Shown here piece after piece: positions 28,767 to 37,587 of a stretch of 64,000 bases of DNA; the first letter of the stretch is position 1, and every line of letters begins with the position of its first letter. The DNA comes from Bacillota bacterium (lineage in GTDB: Bacteria; Bacillota; Sulfobacillia; DUSP01; JBFMCS01): the NCBI GenBank assembly GCA_040754315.1, contig JBFMCS010000052.1, positions 1 to 64,000 of the forward strand. The letters run 5' to 3'. Under the pieces are notes generated by a model that did not search any database, was not told where the DNA came from, and saw only the letters and a program-made list of their open reading frames with translations. Both the position numbers and the translations under genes were made by a program.

Positions 28767-29915
28767 TCAGGTGGCCTGTCCCTGGTAAAGTCGGTCAGCC
28801 CAGCGCAACGCAACGTCCGGGGCGCCGCCCAGCACGTTCAAGTGTCCCATCTTGCGACGTGCTACCGGTGTTCCCTGTTTGCCGTATAGATGCACCTTCA
28901 CGTTGTCCGGGAAGTGAGGCATCCCCCTCAGGACTGCGGGAACCTGCTCCCCCAGGACATTCACCATCACTGCCGGGGTCAGAAGCCGGGTTGACCCGAG
29001 CGGAAGTCCGCTGGTCGCCCGGATCAACTGCTCGAACTGAGAAGTGGCACTGGCATCCCACGTGTAATGACCGGAATTATGCGGGCGCGGCGCCAGTTCG
29101 TTCACGACCAGTCCTTTTGCAGTCACGAATAACTCGATGGCCATCAAACCTACCAGTCCCAGCGCATCGGCGAGGTCCGCGCCGAGTGCCTCCGCTTCCG
29201 CCTGCAGGGCGGGTTCGATGCGAGCAGGGACGACCGTACTGTGCAGGATGTTTGCGCGATGCGCATTCTCCCCTATGGGATACGTCACCGTTTGACCAGT
29301 TTCCTGCCGCGCGACTATAATGGAAGCTTCGCACAAAAAGCAGACGAACTTTTCAACCATCCACTCCCCGGTCAAGGGAGGCACCTTATCCAGCTGGGCA
29401 GCTGCCGCCTCCAGGTCGGCAGGGGCGTTCAGAACCATCTGCCCCTTGCCGTCGTATCCGCCGGCACAGGTCTTAAGCACGCAAGGAAGCTCCAGTTCAT
29501 GCACGGCGCGGCGGAGTCCGGCCGCATCCCGGACGAGGCGAAAGGGGACCACGGGGAAGCCAGCCCCCACCAGGACCGTCTTCTCGCGGCCGCGATGCTG
29601 GGATACCCGGAGGATGCGGCTCCCCTGGGGCAACCAGAACTCGTGCTCCAGGGCCTCGACAACCTGGAAAGGGATGTTCTCGAACTCGTATACGATGAGG
29701 TCGGAAGCCCGTCCCAGGCGGCGGGCGGCCTCCACGTCGTGGAACGGGGCGACTATCTGCTCGCGGGCGATCTGGCCACAGGGCGAGTTGGGGGTGGGGT
29801 CGAGGCAGACCACATCGTATCCCATGCGCCTAGCTTCGAGGGCGATCATCCGGCCCAGTTGCCCACCGCCCAGGATGCCGATGGTGCTCCCCGGCAGGAC
29901 CGGCTGTCGAGCCAT
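28767..29915 (-). CDS. purK: N5-carboxyaminoimidazole ribonucleotide synthase
   Basis: ATP-grasp enzyme making N5-CAIR from AIR, bicarbonate and ATP in purine synthesis. Seen: GILGGGQLGRMIALEARRMG at the N-terminus, VYEFENIP, the ATP-grasp lid CVLKTCAGGYDGKGQ, and the C-terminal ELAPRPHNSGHYTWD with SQFEQLIR. About 382 residues. The ATG at 29915 overlaps the purE stop in a TGATG junction; a GTG three codons upstream is also possible. Confidence 0.95.
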   Translation of the reverse strand: MARQPVLPGSTIGILGGGQLGRMIALEARRMGYDVVCLDPTPNSPCGQIAREQIVAPFHDVEAARRLGRASDLIVYEFENIPFQVVEALEHEFWLPQGSRILRVSQHRGREKTVLVGAGFPVVPFRLVRDAAGLRRAVHELELPCVLKTCAGGYDGKGQMVLNAPADLEAAAAQLDKVPPLTGEWMVEKFVCFLCEASIIVARQETGQTVTYPIGENAHRANILHSTVVPARIEPALQAEAEALGADLADALGLVGLMAIELFVTAKGLVVNELAPRPHNSGHYTWDASATSQFEQLIRATSGLPLGSTRLLTPAVMVNVLGEQVPAVLRGMPHFPDNVKVHLYGKQGTPVARRKMGHLNVLGGAPDVALRWADRLYQGQAT

Positions 29916-30406
29916 CACCGCCACTCTCTGGCATCACGCACTGCTTGGGCCGCTTGCTCGCGGCGCGAGCGCAGACGACCGACAAGGCGCTCATCGTGGA
30001 GGGCCAGGATCTGCGCCGCCAGCAAGGCCGCGTTCTTGGCCCCGGCGGCGCCGATCGCGACCGTGGCCACCGGCACCCCGGCCGGCATCTGCACAATCGA
30101 AAGCAGCGAGTCGAGTCCCCGCAGGTCAGTCGAAGGCACCGGCACGCCGATCACGGGCAGGAGCGTGCGCGACGCCACCATCCCGGGCAAGTGGGCCGCC
30201 CCGCCCGCGCCGGCAATGATCACCTTGATGCCCCGGCCCGCTGCTTCGCTGGCGAAAGCGAACATCTCCTCGGGCGTGCGATGGGCGGATACGATCCGCT
30301 TCTCGAAAGGAATCTCGAGCTCGGCCAGCACCGAACAGGCTTCCTTCATGACCTCCCAGTCCGACCGGCTGCCCATTATCACCGATACGCTCGGCTTATC
30401 GTCCAT
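29915..30406 (-). CDS. purE: N5-carboxyaminoimidazole ribonucleotide mutase
   Basis: Moves the carboxylate of N5-CAIR to C4, giving CAIR for purine synthesis. 163 residues. Seen: [12 protein letters not shown] (phosphate and substrate loop), [12 protein letters not shown] (catalytic His) and [17 protein letters not shown]. The start at 30406 is chosen because GGGAGG lies 9 nt upstream. A longer frame to 30685 has no ribosome site or homology. Coupled to purK. The CpG-rich codon style matches the oxidoreductase cluster. Confidence 0.95.
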   Translation of the reverse strand: MDDKPSVSVIMGSRSDWEVMKEACSVLAELEIPFEKRIVSAHRTPEEMFAFASEAAGRGIKVIIAGAGGAAHLPGMVASRTLLPVIGVPVPSTDLRGLDSLLSIVQMPAGVPVATVAIGAAGAKNAALLAAQILALHDERLVGRLRSRREQAAQAVRDAREWR

Positions 30407-30825
30407 GACACCCATCCTCCCGGTTATTCCGGAATCAGGCTTGGCGGCACCGCGCCCCGCCGGGGGTTCCCTCCAGCCACCGGAGTCTACGGCCATCCAG
30501 CCCCGCAACCGGGCTCGGGCTTCGCGCCTACCAGGCACAGCGATCCAGCCACCACCCGCCAGCAGATCAGCCCGTGGCGGGGCGCCGTCGCTGGGGGCTC
30601 CACCACTTCGACCGCATCGCATGTACGACTCGCTGCCCTGGCCATGGCGCCCGGGTCGGCCGCCCGTCCAGGATAGGAGGAGCACGTCGTCTGCGCCATG
30701 GCGGGAGCGGCTCGACGAGACCGTCGCATATTCTTGTCCGCCATAGCCCCCGGCACCATCACGGGATGTGCCCCGGGCAAGGTAGAAATTCGGTAAGCCC
30801 AGCTACGTTCCTTCTTTTGGACATT
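30407..30825. other. Intergenic stretch before the IS3 remnant
   Basis: Very GC-rich, with several overlapping frames but none with a ribosome site and recognisable product. No purine riboswitch core was seen upstream of purE. The right end runs into insertion-sequence debris. Confidence 0.4.
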
Positions 30826-31194
30826 CTAGCTGTCGGGAACTGGGCAAACTTTTTGCGTGGGGGCCGGGTACGCCTTGAAACTTGGGCTATGGTGCAAGAA
30901 TGGAAACCAGGATCCTCCCGCCCGGGGTCGGGCGGCGGCCTTTTCTAGGATCTCGCGCTCCTGTCGCAGGATGAGGGTCTCCTGGCGCAAGCGGTGCAGC
31001 TTTGCGCACCCGGAGGTGATCAACCCTTCCCGCAGGCCCGCATCGGTCTCCTGATGCCGCGCCCAGCACCGGAGCGACTCATGGGATATGTCCAAGTTTT
31101 TGGCGGTCTGGGTGATGCTCTCCCCACTCTCGCGTACCAAGCGGACAGCTTCCGTCCCGAACTCCGGCGGATATGGTCGTCTGGTTCCTGGCAT
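30826..31194 (-). pseudogene. IS3-family transposase OrfA remnant
   Basis: Starts MPGTRRPYPPEFGTEAVRLV and continues SGESITQTAKNLDISHESLR and LHRLRQETLILRQEREILEK, which are the helix-turn-helix and leucine zipper of IS3-type OrfA. After LEKAA the sequence becomes unrelated (RPRAGGSWFPFL) and there is no OrfB. The element is therefore a 3'-truncated relic. Confidence 0.8.
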
Positions 31195-31502
31195 TGGCAA
31201 CAACTCCCCTATTCCCAAGTATGTCCACCTGAGAGCCGGGTTAGGCCCAGGGAGCCCGGGTCGCAGTCGCAACGACCGCCAGCACACCTCGGCCGGCCAA
31301 GGACATCCATCTCTATCTCCTCCGGCCGGACTTTCCGGAGGTGTTGCGCCGTGCGGCATCAACAACTACTGCTACGAGAATTACTGAAGAGGGATCACGT
31401 TACTTCCTCCGAGGTAACGCGATAACTTATGATGACTATCGAGTTAGGCCAGCATGGGTGACATTTTGGACGGTTATGCAGGCTGAGAGCAAATGAGCAA
31501 AG
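31195..31502. other. Non-coding debris between two IS relics
   Basis: No gene seen. It contains a CCTCCGG...CCGGAGG hairpin at about 31318-31342 and AT-richer sequence from about 31400. A GTGACATTTTGGAC segment near 31450 looks like an insertion-sequence end but was not matched to a partner repeat. Confidence 0.35.
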
Positions 31503-31690
31503 AGTTCAGGCTGCAACGGCCCACCGAGGGTAAGAAGCGGTCATTTTTCGCCGGACCTTTCTGTAAGGTAACAAAGGAGCGAGCAGGCGCTGTTTCTCGC
31601 CATGGTGGAGATGGTGGTAAGCGGTGTGTCTACGCGGAAGGTAAGGGCGGTGGTGCAGGAGCTTTGCGGGACCGTAGTCGGGGCTGAGGT
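31503..31690 (+). pseudogene. IS256-family transposase fragment
   Basis: The plus strand reads FRLQRPTEGKKRSFFAGPF and, after a frame change, RSEQALFLAMVEMVVSGVST with RKVRAVVQELCGT. This is the internal segment before the catalytic core of Mutator/IS256 transposases. It stops abruptly and continues into an unrelated IS1595-type fragment. Confidence 0.75.
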
Positions 31691-32480
31691 CCTGGTAGTG
31701 GGTATGGTACTTCAGCATATGGTCCACGGCGCGCCAACAGCTGCAATGCGCCGCGTGCCAGCACCAGACTTCAGTGATTGCGGGCACGGTCCTCGAAGGT
31801 ACTCGGAAGCCGTTGCGCGTCTGGTTCCAGACGATGTGGTACGTGACGAGCCAGAAGAACGGTGGCAACGCTCTCGGTCTCAAGCGCATTCTTGGCTTCG
31901 GAAGCTACCAGACGGCATGGAGTTGGCTGCACAAGATGCGACGCGCGATGGTACGCCCTGGGCGGGACCACTTGAGCGGACGGGCATGCGGTCGACGAAA
32001 CCTACGTTGGCGAAAGCGATCGTCGTCGCAGCCATCGAGGTCCGTGAGCTCAAGTGCTTCGGGCGGGTCAGGTTTAGACAAGTCCCACGTCTCTGTTCAC
32101 AGCCTGGTGCCTTTCGTGAGAGATGTCATCGTGCCGGAGTCCGTCGTCCTGACCGATGGTTGGCAGGGCTATGCGATGTTGTCTCGGTACGGCTACACCC
32201 ACGAGAAGACCATTATGTCCGCCTCCTGGGACCCTGCACACGTGGCGATGCCCGGAGTGCACCGTGTAGCATCTCTCCTCAAACGGTGGCTGCTGGGCAC
32301 GCATCACGGAGCTGTCGGAGAGCGAGCATCTCGACTACTACCTCGACGAGTACACATCCGGTTCAATCGGCGCACGTCCAAAGCTCGCGGTCTCTTGTTT
32401 TACCGGCTACTCCAACAATCCGTGCAGACCTCTCCGACTCCATATCGCCAGCTCGCCGGTGGCAGACCGCACCTAACTCA
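31691..32480 (+). pseudogene. IS1595-family (ISXO2-like) transposase, frameshifted
   Basis: A Cys-containing zinc-ribbon relic (QCAACQHQTSVIAGT) runs into LEGTRKPLRVWFQTMWYVTS, SYQTAWSWLHKMRRAMVRPG and, after frame changes, LTDGWQGYAML, HRVASLLKRWLLGTHHGAV, then HIRFNRRTSKARGLLFYRLL. The order matches ISXO2-like DDE transposases. The catalytic Asp of GxVEVDET is not in frame (HAVDETYVG appears in a neighbouring frame), so the gene is dead. Confidence 0.8.
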
Positions 32481-32496
32481 CGGATCTGAAGAGTAA

Positions 32497-32845
32497 CACA
32501 CATATACGAGAGGAAAGTGGATACCCCCTTTATAATACGTCCAGTCAAGGGGGCGACTAGCAGAGCAACCCTGATACCGCAATACTCTCAAGCAGGGAAA
32601 TGCGGAACGGGGGATGTGGGGACAACGGTACCCGCCGCAGAATAGTAAGGTGAGTATGTCTGGTGATATACGACCGACGCCTAACGAAAGCTGGCGGCAA
32701 ACAATCTGTAACTGGGCTGCCGTCCACAGAAAGCTAGAACAGACTGTATGCGTGAAATCCAGGCTAGTCCCTTGTCCGGGTCCTCAGGCATTCCGGGAGG
32801 GAGAACGGGTTAGATTACAGAGGTAATGAGAAGGGAGGGCCCAAG
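32497..32845 (+). other. Intergenic stretch, possible group II intron 5' fragment
   Basis: The stretch 32530-32680 is rich in short purine runs. It is followed by a frame with PTPNESWRQTICNWAAVHRK, reminiscent of the extreme N-terminus of group II intron reverse transcriptases (W..I.W..V...). No RT domain follows. The relic call is weak. The last 20 nt hold the GGGAGGG ribosome site of the next gene. Confidence 0.3.
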
Positions 32846-33289
32846 ATGATCCTGGCGGGTATCGCCGCCGCCCTTTCGGGTGTGGCCATGGCAATCCAGG
32901 GCTCCCTGAATGGTGCCCTGTCCAAGGTGATAGGCGTTTGGACCACCACCTTCCTGGTTCTCCTGATAGGTGTCACCGGCGTAGGCATTCCCCGCTTCGC
33001 CCTGGGCCTTGAGCCCGGTTCTCTTGGGAAACTGGGTGCTGCCCCATGGTACCTCTACCTCGGGGGTCTCCTCTCTGGCCCTATAGTCTTCGGGGTCGCG
33101 TCCAGCATACCAAGGCTTGGGGTTGCGCCTGCCACTACGGCCATCATCGTGGGCCAGGTACTCACAGCGACGCTCATTGACCACTTCGGTCTCCTCGGGC
33201 TGAATAGGATCCCCTTATCGTGGATGAAGGGTCTTGGCCTTGTGCTGCTAGCCTCTGGGGCCTGGCTGCTCCTGGATAGACCAGGCTGA
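32846..33289 (+). CDS. DMT-superfamily (DUF606/YdcZ) membrane protein
   Basis: 147 residues with five likely membrane segments (starting at about 3, 32, 67, 96 and 124). Seen: LSGVAMAIQGSLNGALSKVIG and VAPATTAIIVGQVLTATLIDHFG, the typical DUF606 blocks including the Asp-His-Phe-Gly. The family consists of small multidrug/metabolite transporter-like proteins with unknown substrates. GGGAGGG lies 6 nt before the ATG. It stands at the border between the insertion-sequence graveyard and the methyl-metabolism island. Confidence 0.85.
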   Translation: MILAGIAAALSGVAMAIQGSLNGALSKVIGVWTTTFLVLLIGVTGVGIPRFALGLEPGSLGKLGAAPWYLYLGGLLSGPIVFGVASSIPRLGVAPATTAIIVGQVLTATLIDHFGLLGLNRIPLSWMKGLGLVLLASGAWLLLDRPG

Positions 33290-33308
33290 GGCACAAGACC
33301 GCCGGAGA

Positions 33309-33959
33309 CTAAAGGAACATTGCCTGCCGGACCTCCCCGGGGTGTTCGATAACCAGGAAGTCGTGATCCCACAGGGAATCATCCAGAAGCCTCTTGAAGT
33401 AGGTATCAAGTCCCTTAATCTCCTCCAGGGGGAGGTTCAGGAAGGCCGCTACGTCCCTGGAGTACTTGCGGTATTCCTCCAGGTCGCCAACCCCTGTGTC
33501 GATCAGGCAAAGCCGGGTGTAGTTCTTGTACTCCTCCTCTATCACCCACTTGGCCGTGTCTTCGCCATGCTTCTCACAGTAACCCTGGTATTCGGAAAGG
33601 GGATCTCCCTTGCAGTCTATCCACCCCTTGGAGAGGTACACCGTGCCAGGGCACTTGCCGAACTCGGCGTAGTATGCCTGGCGCGAACCCATTAGAAGGC
33701 TTATGCAGTCGTGGACACGGGGTATCACCAAGCGCTGGCCCCTTTTCGGGCAAAGGCCCACCACACCGTTGGAACACAGGCCATAGCCCAGGATCACCGT
33801 GGCCGCGTCGATGCTCCTGAGCCGCTCTTTCAGCTCATCCCTCAGCATCTCGGGGGTCCTGTGAAGGCCATACGGGAGATACTCTCTCTTTATCCCTGCT
33901 CCCACCAAGCGCTCCATCTCGTCCTTGACTGTCTGGCAAGCCAGCACCTCAACACTCAC
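33309..33959 (-). CDS. DUF1638 family protein
   Basis: 216 residues with the family blocks EVLACQTVKDEME, VILGYGLCSNGVVGL, IPRVHDCISLLMGSRQAYYA and GTVYLSKGWID. The function is not established. From general knowledge such genes are often found near corrinoid methyltransferases, as here. The conserved Cys in LCSNG and HDC suggest a metal or cofactor site (inference). Start GTG 33959, with GGGGGGAT upstream. The divergent region shared with the FAD oxidoreductase contains a 21-bp-phased direct repeat. Confidence 0.8.
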   Translation of the reverse strand: MSVEVLACQTVKDEMERLVGAGIKREYLPYGLHRTPEMLRDELKERLRSIDAATVILGYGLCSNGVVGLCPKRGQRLVIPRVHDCISLLMGSRQAYYAEFGKCPGTVYLSKGWIDCKGDPLSEYQGYCEKHGEDTAKWVIEEEYKNYTRLCLIDTGVGDLEEYRKYSRDVAAFLNLPLEEIKGLDTYFKRLLDDSLWDHDFLVIEHPGEVRQAMFL

Positions 33960-34041
33960 TTGACTATCCCCCCTGGCCGTACGTAACCCCGGATCACCGG
34001 CATATTACTGCATGTGGCTTCTTGCACCGGAAACCAGGTCC

Positions 34042-34083
34042 CTTTGGAGAATCCTCCACATTGAGGGTAGATTCCGTAGAAAC
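34042..34083. promoter_or_regulatory. Direct-repeat operator, copy A
   Basis: Two half-sites exactly 21 bp apart: GGAGAATCCTC at 34046-34056 and GTAGATTCCGT at 34067-34077, preceded by CTTT and followed by AGAAAC. The same layout recurs at 48546 and 55599. It lies in the 197-bp divergent region between the DUF1638 gene and the FAD oxidoreductase. Repeats one or two helical turns apart on the same face are typical of activator sites. The cognate regulator is unknown. Confidence 0.6.
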
Positions 34084-34156
34084 GGGGCGCCTCCTTCACC
34101 CTGCCTGGAGGTTTCCACTGGCTGCCCTAGAAGATTCACGCTGGGAGGGATCTGGC

Positions 34157-35299
34157 GTGCACGAGACGGCAGATGCCGTGGTGATAGGAGGAGGGTCTGT
34201 CGGCTGTTCTGTAGCATACAACCTGGCCCGCAGGGGGGTCAGGAAGGTCGTCATCCTGGAGAAGAGCTACCTCAATGCAGGCTCCACGGGACGGTGCGCG
34301 GCGGGGATACGGCAGCAGTGGGGCACCAGGATCAACTGCCTCATGGGAATGGGCAGCGTAGAAAGGTTCAAGGGGTTCAGCGAGGAGGTGTGGCCCGAGA
34401 GCATTGACTTCAGGCAAAGCGGCTACCTCTTGCTGGGCCATACAGAAAGCGAAGCCCGCCAGCTTGCGTTGAACGTGCAACTCCAGAGGAGCCTGGGCAT
34501 ACCTGTGGAGGTGCTCACTGGCTGTGACGCTGGAGCCATCGTTCCATTCCTGAACACTACTGATGTCTCCCTGGCCACCTTCTGCCCTGAGGACGGCTTC
34601 GTCGATCCCTTCAAGGTCACCCTCTTTTACGCCAAGGCCGCAGCCCGCCTGGGAGCCACGCTGAGAAGGTTCACCGAGGTTATATCAATAACATCCCAGG
34701 GCGGGCGGGTAACCTCAGTCAAGACCAACAACGGGGTTATCGACACCCCCGTCGTAATCAACGCCACCGAAGCCTATGCTGCCTCACTGGGAGCCCTGGC
34801 TGGACTCAACCACCCGGTGAAGCCGGAGAGACACCAGATCCTTGTGACCGAGCAGGTGGAACCCCTGCTTGGCCCCATGGTGATGTCGTTCTATCACAAG
34901 TCATACTGCCAGCAGTCCCCCAACGGATCCTTCCTGATGGGCTTCGGCAATCCCTGCGAACCCGCGGGGATAAACTACAAGAGCAGCCTGGATTTCGTTA
35001 CCTCGATGGCCCGGAAGGCGGTCCAGCTCATGCCGCTCTTGGGTTCTCTCAGGGTCGTCCGGCAGTGGGCGGGCCACTACGGGATCTCCCCGGATGGGCA
35101 GCCAATAATCGGCCCATCCCCTCGCCTCAGGGGCTACTACACCGCACTGGGCTGCGGCAAGGGGTTCATGTTCTCCCCCATGATCGGAGAGATCGTGTCC
35201 CAGATGGTGGTGGGAGAGGAGACAACGCTCCCCGCCAAAACCATGAGCGAGGAGCGCTTCGCCAAGGGCGAACTCATTATGGAGCCTGCGGTCGTCTAG
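34157..35299 (+). CDS. FAD-dependent amine oxidoreductase (sarcosine/dimethylglycine type)
   Basis: 380 residues of the DAO family. Seen: the dinucleotide motif AVVIGGGSVGCSVAYNLARR at residues 7-26, STGRCAAGIRQQWGT near 50, and the C-terminal GHYGISPDGQPIIGPSP and GCGKGFMFSP. Closest in pattern to the sarcosine oxidase beta subunit and glycine oxidase, which oxidise N-methyl amino acids. Start GTG 34157 chosen for GGGAGGGA 6 nt upstream and because homology begins there. In a methyl-transfer island it may handle dimethylglycine, sarcosine or N-methylproline (inference). Confidence 0.85.
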   Translation: MHETADAVVIGGGSVGCSVAYNLARRGVRKVVILEKSYLNAGSTGRCAAGIRQQWGTRINCLMGMGSVERFKGFSEEVWPESIDFRQSGYLLLGHTESEARQLALNVQLQRSLGIPVEVLTGCDAGAIVPFLNTTDVSLATFCPEDGFVDPFKVTLFYAKAAARLGATLRRFTEVISITSQGGRVTSVKTNNGVIDTPVVINATEAYAASLGALAGLNHPVKPERHQILVTEQVEPLLGPMVMSFYHKSYCQQSPNGSFLMGFGNPCEPAGINYKSSLDFVTSMARKAVQLMPLLGSLRVVRQWAGHYGISPDGQPIIGPSPRLRGYYTALGCGKGFMFSPMIGEIVSQMVVGEETTLPAKTMSEERFAKGELIMEPAVV

Positions 35300-35307
35300 G
35301 GTCAGTG

Positions 35308-37152
35308 TCAAGCCGCGCCGCCGCGTTGAATCCCCAACCGGTCCAGGGTTGCCTCCAGGGGCCTTCCCTCTGAATCCCAGCCCCGCACCTCATAGTACTC
35401 GTCAAGCATGGCACCCTGTTCCTCGGGGGTTATCCGGTGCCCCTGGGCGGGCCCGTCCGGAAGGCGCTCCGCCGAGAACCGGCGTGGGAGGGAGTCCTGT
35501 TCCCTCCTAAACCCATTGGCCACGTTGAAGAGGCGGGTCACGTTCCACACCCTCTCCCCCAGCCGGATGAGGTCTTCACCGGTCCAATCCTGGCCGGTGG
35601 CGGCAGAGAGCATGGCCCTGTATGTAGCCTCAGACACCGAGTACTGGCCAAAGTCACACTTCACCAGGGTGTCCAAGGCTGCCAGGTAGTCCTGCAATCC
35701 CGCCACAAGGGCAGCCTTTCCCTCCACCGAGAGCCTATCCAGGTTCTTCCCCCGGTACTCTTCCCCACCCACCTCATAGGATATGGGGAATGCCCTCTGG
35801 TGACAGCCCCCCCTGTCAGCGGTCATCAGGGCCAGCCCCATTCCCGGGGCGCCCCTGGGACCCCATGCTGGGCACTCCAGGCCCTTCACGTGCACCGCCA
35901 GTTCTCCCAGGGCGGTTTCCTCCGAAGCCCGCATTACCCCCTCGGCAAGGAGATCCCCCAGGGGGGTCCTGCGGTGGGCAATGTCCTTTATGAGTTCCAG
36001 CGTGCCCTGGGTGTCCCCGAAGGCCAGCCCCGGCTTGACCAGGGCATCCGGCAAGAGACCCTTCTCCTGTGCCTCCATGGCGAAGCCAATCACCCCGCCG
36101 GTGGACATGCCATCCAGCCCCAGTCCATCACAGAGCCGCACAGCGTAGGCCAGGCGGTGAATGTCCGAGATGCCCAGGTTGGCCCCGAGCATGGCTGCGG
36201 TCTCGTACTCCACCACATCCGTAACGGCGCCCCGCCCGGGCCCCTCCCGTATAACCCCTACCTTGCCGCAGGCGATGGGGCAGAAGGCACAGGCTGTATC
36301 CCTCAGCCAGATGGCCTTGCGCTGCGCTTCCTGGTCAACGCCGGAGGCGCCAGGGAATGTGCCCCCTTGGTAGTTCCTGGAGGGGAGCAGCCCCTCCGCG
36401 TTGGCATAGGGGACCGAACCCGGTGTCCCGTCCACCCTGAAGGCCCTGGCATAGCCGGAGTCCGCGATTTCCTTCCAGGCCTGCCTGACCGCCTCCATGA
36501 AGGCCCTGGGGCGCTTTGACCCTACCCTCTGGGTGCCCTTGATGGCCACGGCCTTGAGGAACTTGGATCCCATCACCGCGCCCAGTCCTCCCCGGCCGGC
36601 GTGCCTGTTGTACTCGCAGCTGACCATGGCGAACCGCACCCGCTTTTCACCGGCAGGGCCTATGCAGGCCACCTTGAAGGAGTCATCCCCCAGCATGGCC
36701 TTGACAGCGCTGTTCGTCTCAAAGGTGTCCATTCCCCAGAGCCCCCGGGCATCCCTTAAGGATACGTTGCCGTCTTCTATGACAATGCACACGGGGCCGG
36801 AGGCCTTGCCCCGCACCAGGAGGCCATAGTAGCCTGCGTAACGTATCTCCTGGGCGAAGGACCCCCCGTGGTAGGAATCGCAGAAGGTCCGGGTGAGGGG
36901 TGACTGGGCCACGACACACCCCCTCATGGAGGGGGCTACGGTGCCCGTGAGAGGCCCCGCTAGGAACATGAGAACGTTCTCAGGACCCAAAGGATCGCTC
37001 CCTGGCGGTACCAGATCATAGAGCAGCCTCGCCCCAAGTCCCTTCCCGCCCACGTATGAGCCCAGGAGATCCCCTCGGAGGGTCTCAGAGCTCGTGGTCC
37101 CGCCAGTAAGATCGACCTGCAGTATCCTGGCCTCAAGACCGCCCAAGGTCAT
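35308..37152 (-). CDS. Tungsten-containing aldehyde:ferredoxin oxidoreductase
   Basis: 614 residues of the AOR family, which oxidise aldehydes to acids with ferredoxin using tungstopterin and a [4Fe-4S] cluster. Seen: the N-terminal ARILQVDLTGG, then YVGGKGLGARLLYDL and HAGRGGLGAVMGSK (pterin binding), and cluster Cys in DTACAFCPIACGK near residue 290, with a fourth candidate in KCDFGQYS near 505. The start overlaps the ferredoxin gene by 20 nt, so the two are coupled. Confidence 0.93.
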   Translation of the reverse strand: MTLGGLEARILQVDLTGGTTSSETLRGDLLGSYVGGKGLGARLLYDLVPPGSDPLGPENVLMFLAGPLTGTVAPSMRGCVVAQSPLTRTFCDSYHGGSFAQEIRYAGYYGLLVRGKASGPVCIVIEDGNVSLRDARGLWGMDTFETNSAVKAMLGDDSFKVACIGPAGEKRVRFAMVSCEYNRHAGRGGLGAVMGSKFLKAVAIKGTQRVGSKRPRAFMEAVRQAWKEIADSGYARAFRVDGTPGSVPYANAEGLLPSRNYQGGTFPGASGVDQEAQRKAIWLRDTACAFCPIACGKVGVIREGPGRGAVTDVVEYETAAMLGANLGISDIHRLAYAVRLCDGLGLDGMSTGGVIGFAMEAQEKGLLPDALVKPGLAFGDTQGTLELIKDIAHRRTPLGDLLAEGVMRASEETALGELAVHVKGLECPAWGPRGAPGMGLALMTADRGGCHQRAFPISYEVGGEEYRGKNLDRLSVEGKAALVAGLQDYLAALDTLVKCDFGQYSVSEATYRAMLSAATGQDWTGEDLIRLGERVWNVTRLFNVANGFRREQDSLPRRFSAERLPDGPAQGHRITPEEQGAMLDEYYEVRGWDSEGRPLEATLDRLGIQRGGAA

Positions 37153-37576
37153 TTCCCCCCCGTACTAGAACGGTCTCCTCTACCAGCGCTAAGGCGCCCA
37201 CGGGGCAGCTGGCGGCACACAGGGGGTGCCCCCCGCACAGGTCACACTTGTCCGCTGTCCCAGCCTCGCCTAGGAACATGGCACCATAGGGGCACTCTTT
37301 AACGCACTCGCCACACCCGGTGCAGGCCCCCGGGTCCACAAGCCAGGGCCCGCCGGGATCCATCTTGATGGCCCCTTGGTCACACACCTTGGCACACCAG
37401 GCGTTCTCGCACTGCCGGCAGAGGACAACGCTACATGATAGGCCTTCCCTGGCCGTCTTCACCCTCAGCACCGCCCAGCGGGGGTTTACGCCAGGTGCAT
37501 CACCCCTCTGGGAGCACATGGCCTGGCATGTGCCGCAGCCTGTGCAGAGGTCCTCCCGGGCCACCAGCCTCCTCAT
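37133..37576 (-). CDS. 4Fe-4S polyferredoxin partner of the aldehyde oxidoreductase
   Basis: 147 residues with about 15 Cys in four cluster motifs: CTGCGTCQAMC, CRQCENAWCAKVC, CTGCGECVKECPYG and CDLCGGHPLCAASCPVG. This is the HycB/AorF-like ferredoxin commonly paired with AOR. It probably relays electrons from the aldehyde oxidoreductase. It lies 11 nt after the alcohol dehydrogenase gene. Confidence 0.9.
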   Translation of the reverse strand: MRRLVAREDLCTGCGTCQAMCSQRGDAPGVNPRWAVLRVKTAREGLSCSVVLCRQCENAWCAKVCDQGAIKMDPGGPWLVDPGACTGCGECVKECPYGAMFLGEAGTADKCDLCGGHPLCAASCPVGALALVEETVLVRGGNDLGRS

Positions 37577-37587
37577 AGCGGCACCCC

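Noticed and set aside
30407-30685. N-terminal extension of purE
   Set aside because: No ribosome site; the frame is Gly/Arg-rich and unrelated to the family, while GGGAGG precedes the normal start.
29241-30746. 501-codon plus-strand frame over purE/purK
   Set aside because: Antisense shadow of purEK with low-complexity Ser/Arg/Pro translation.
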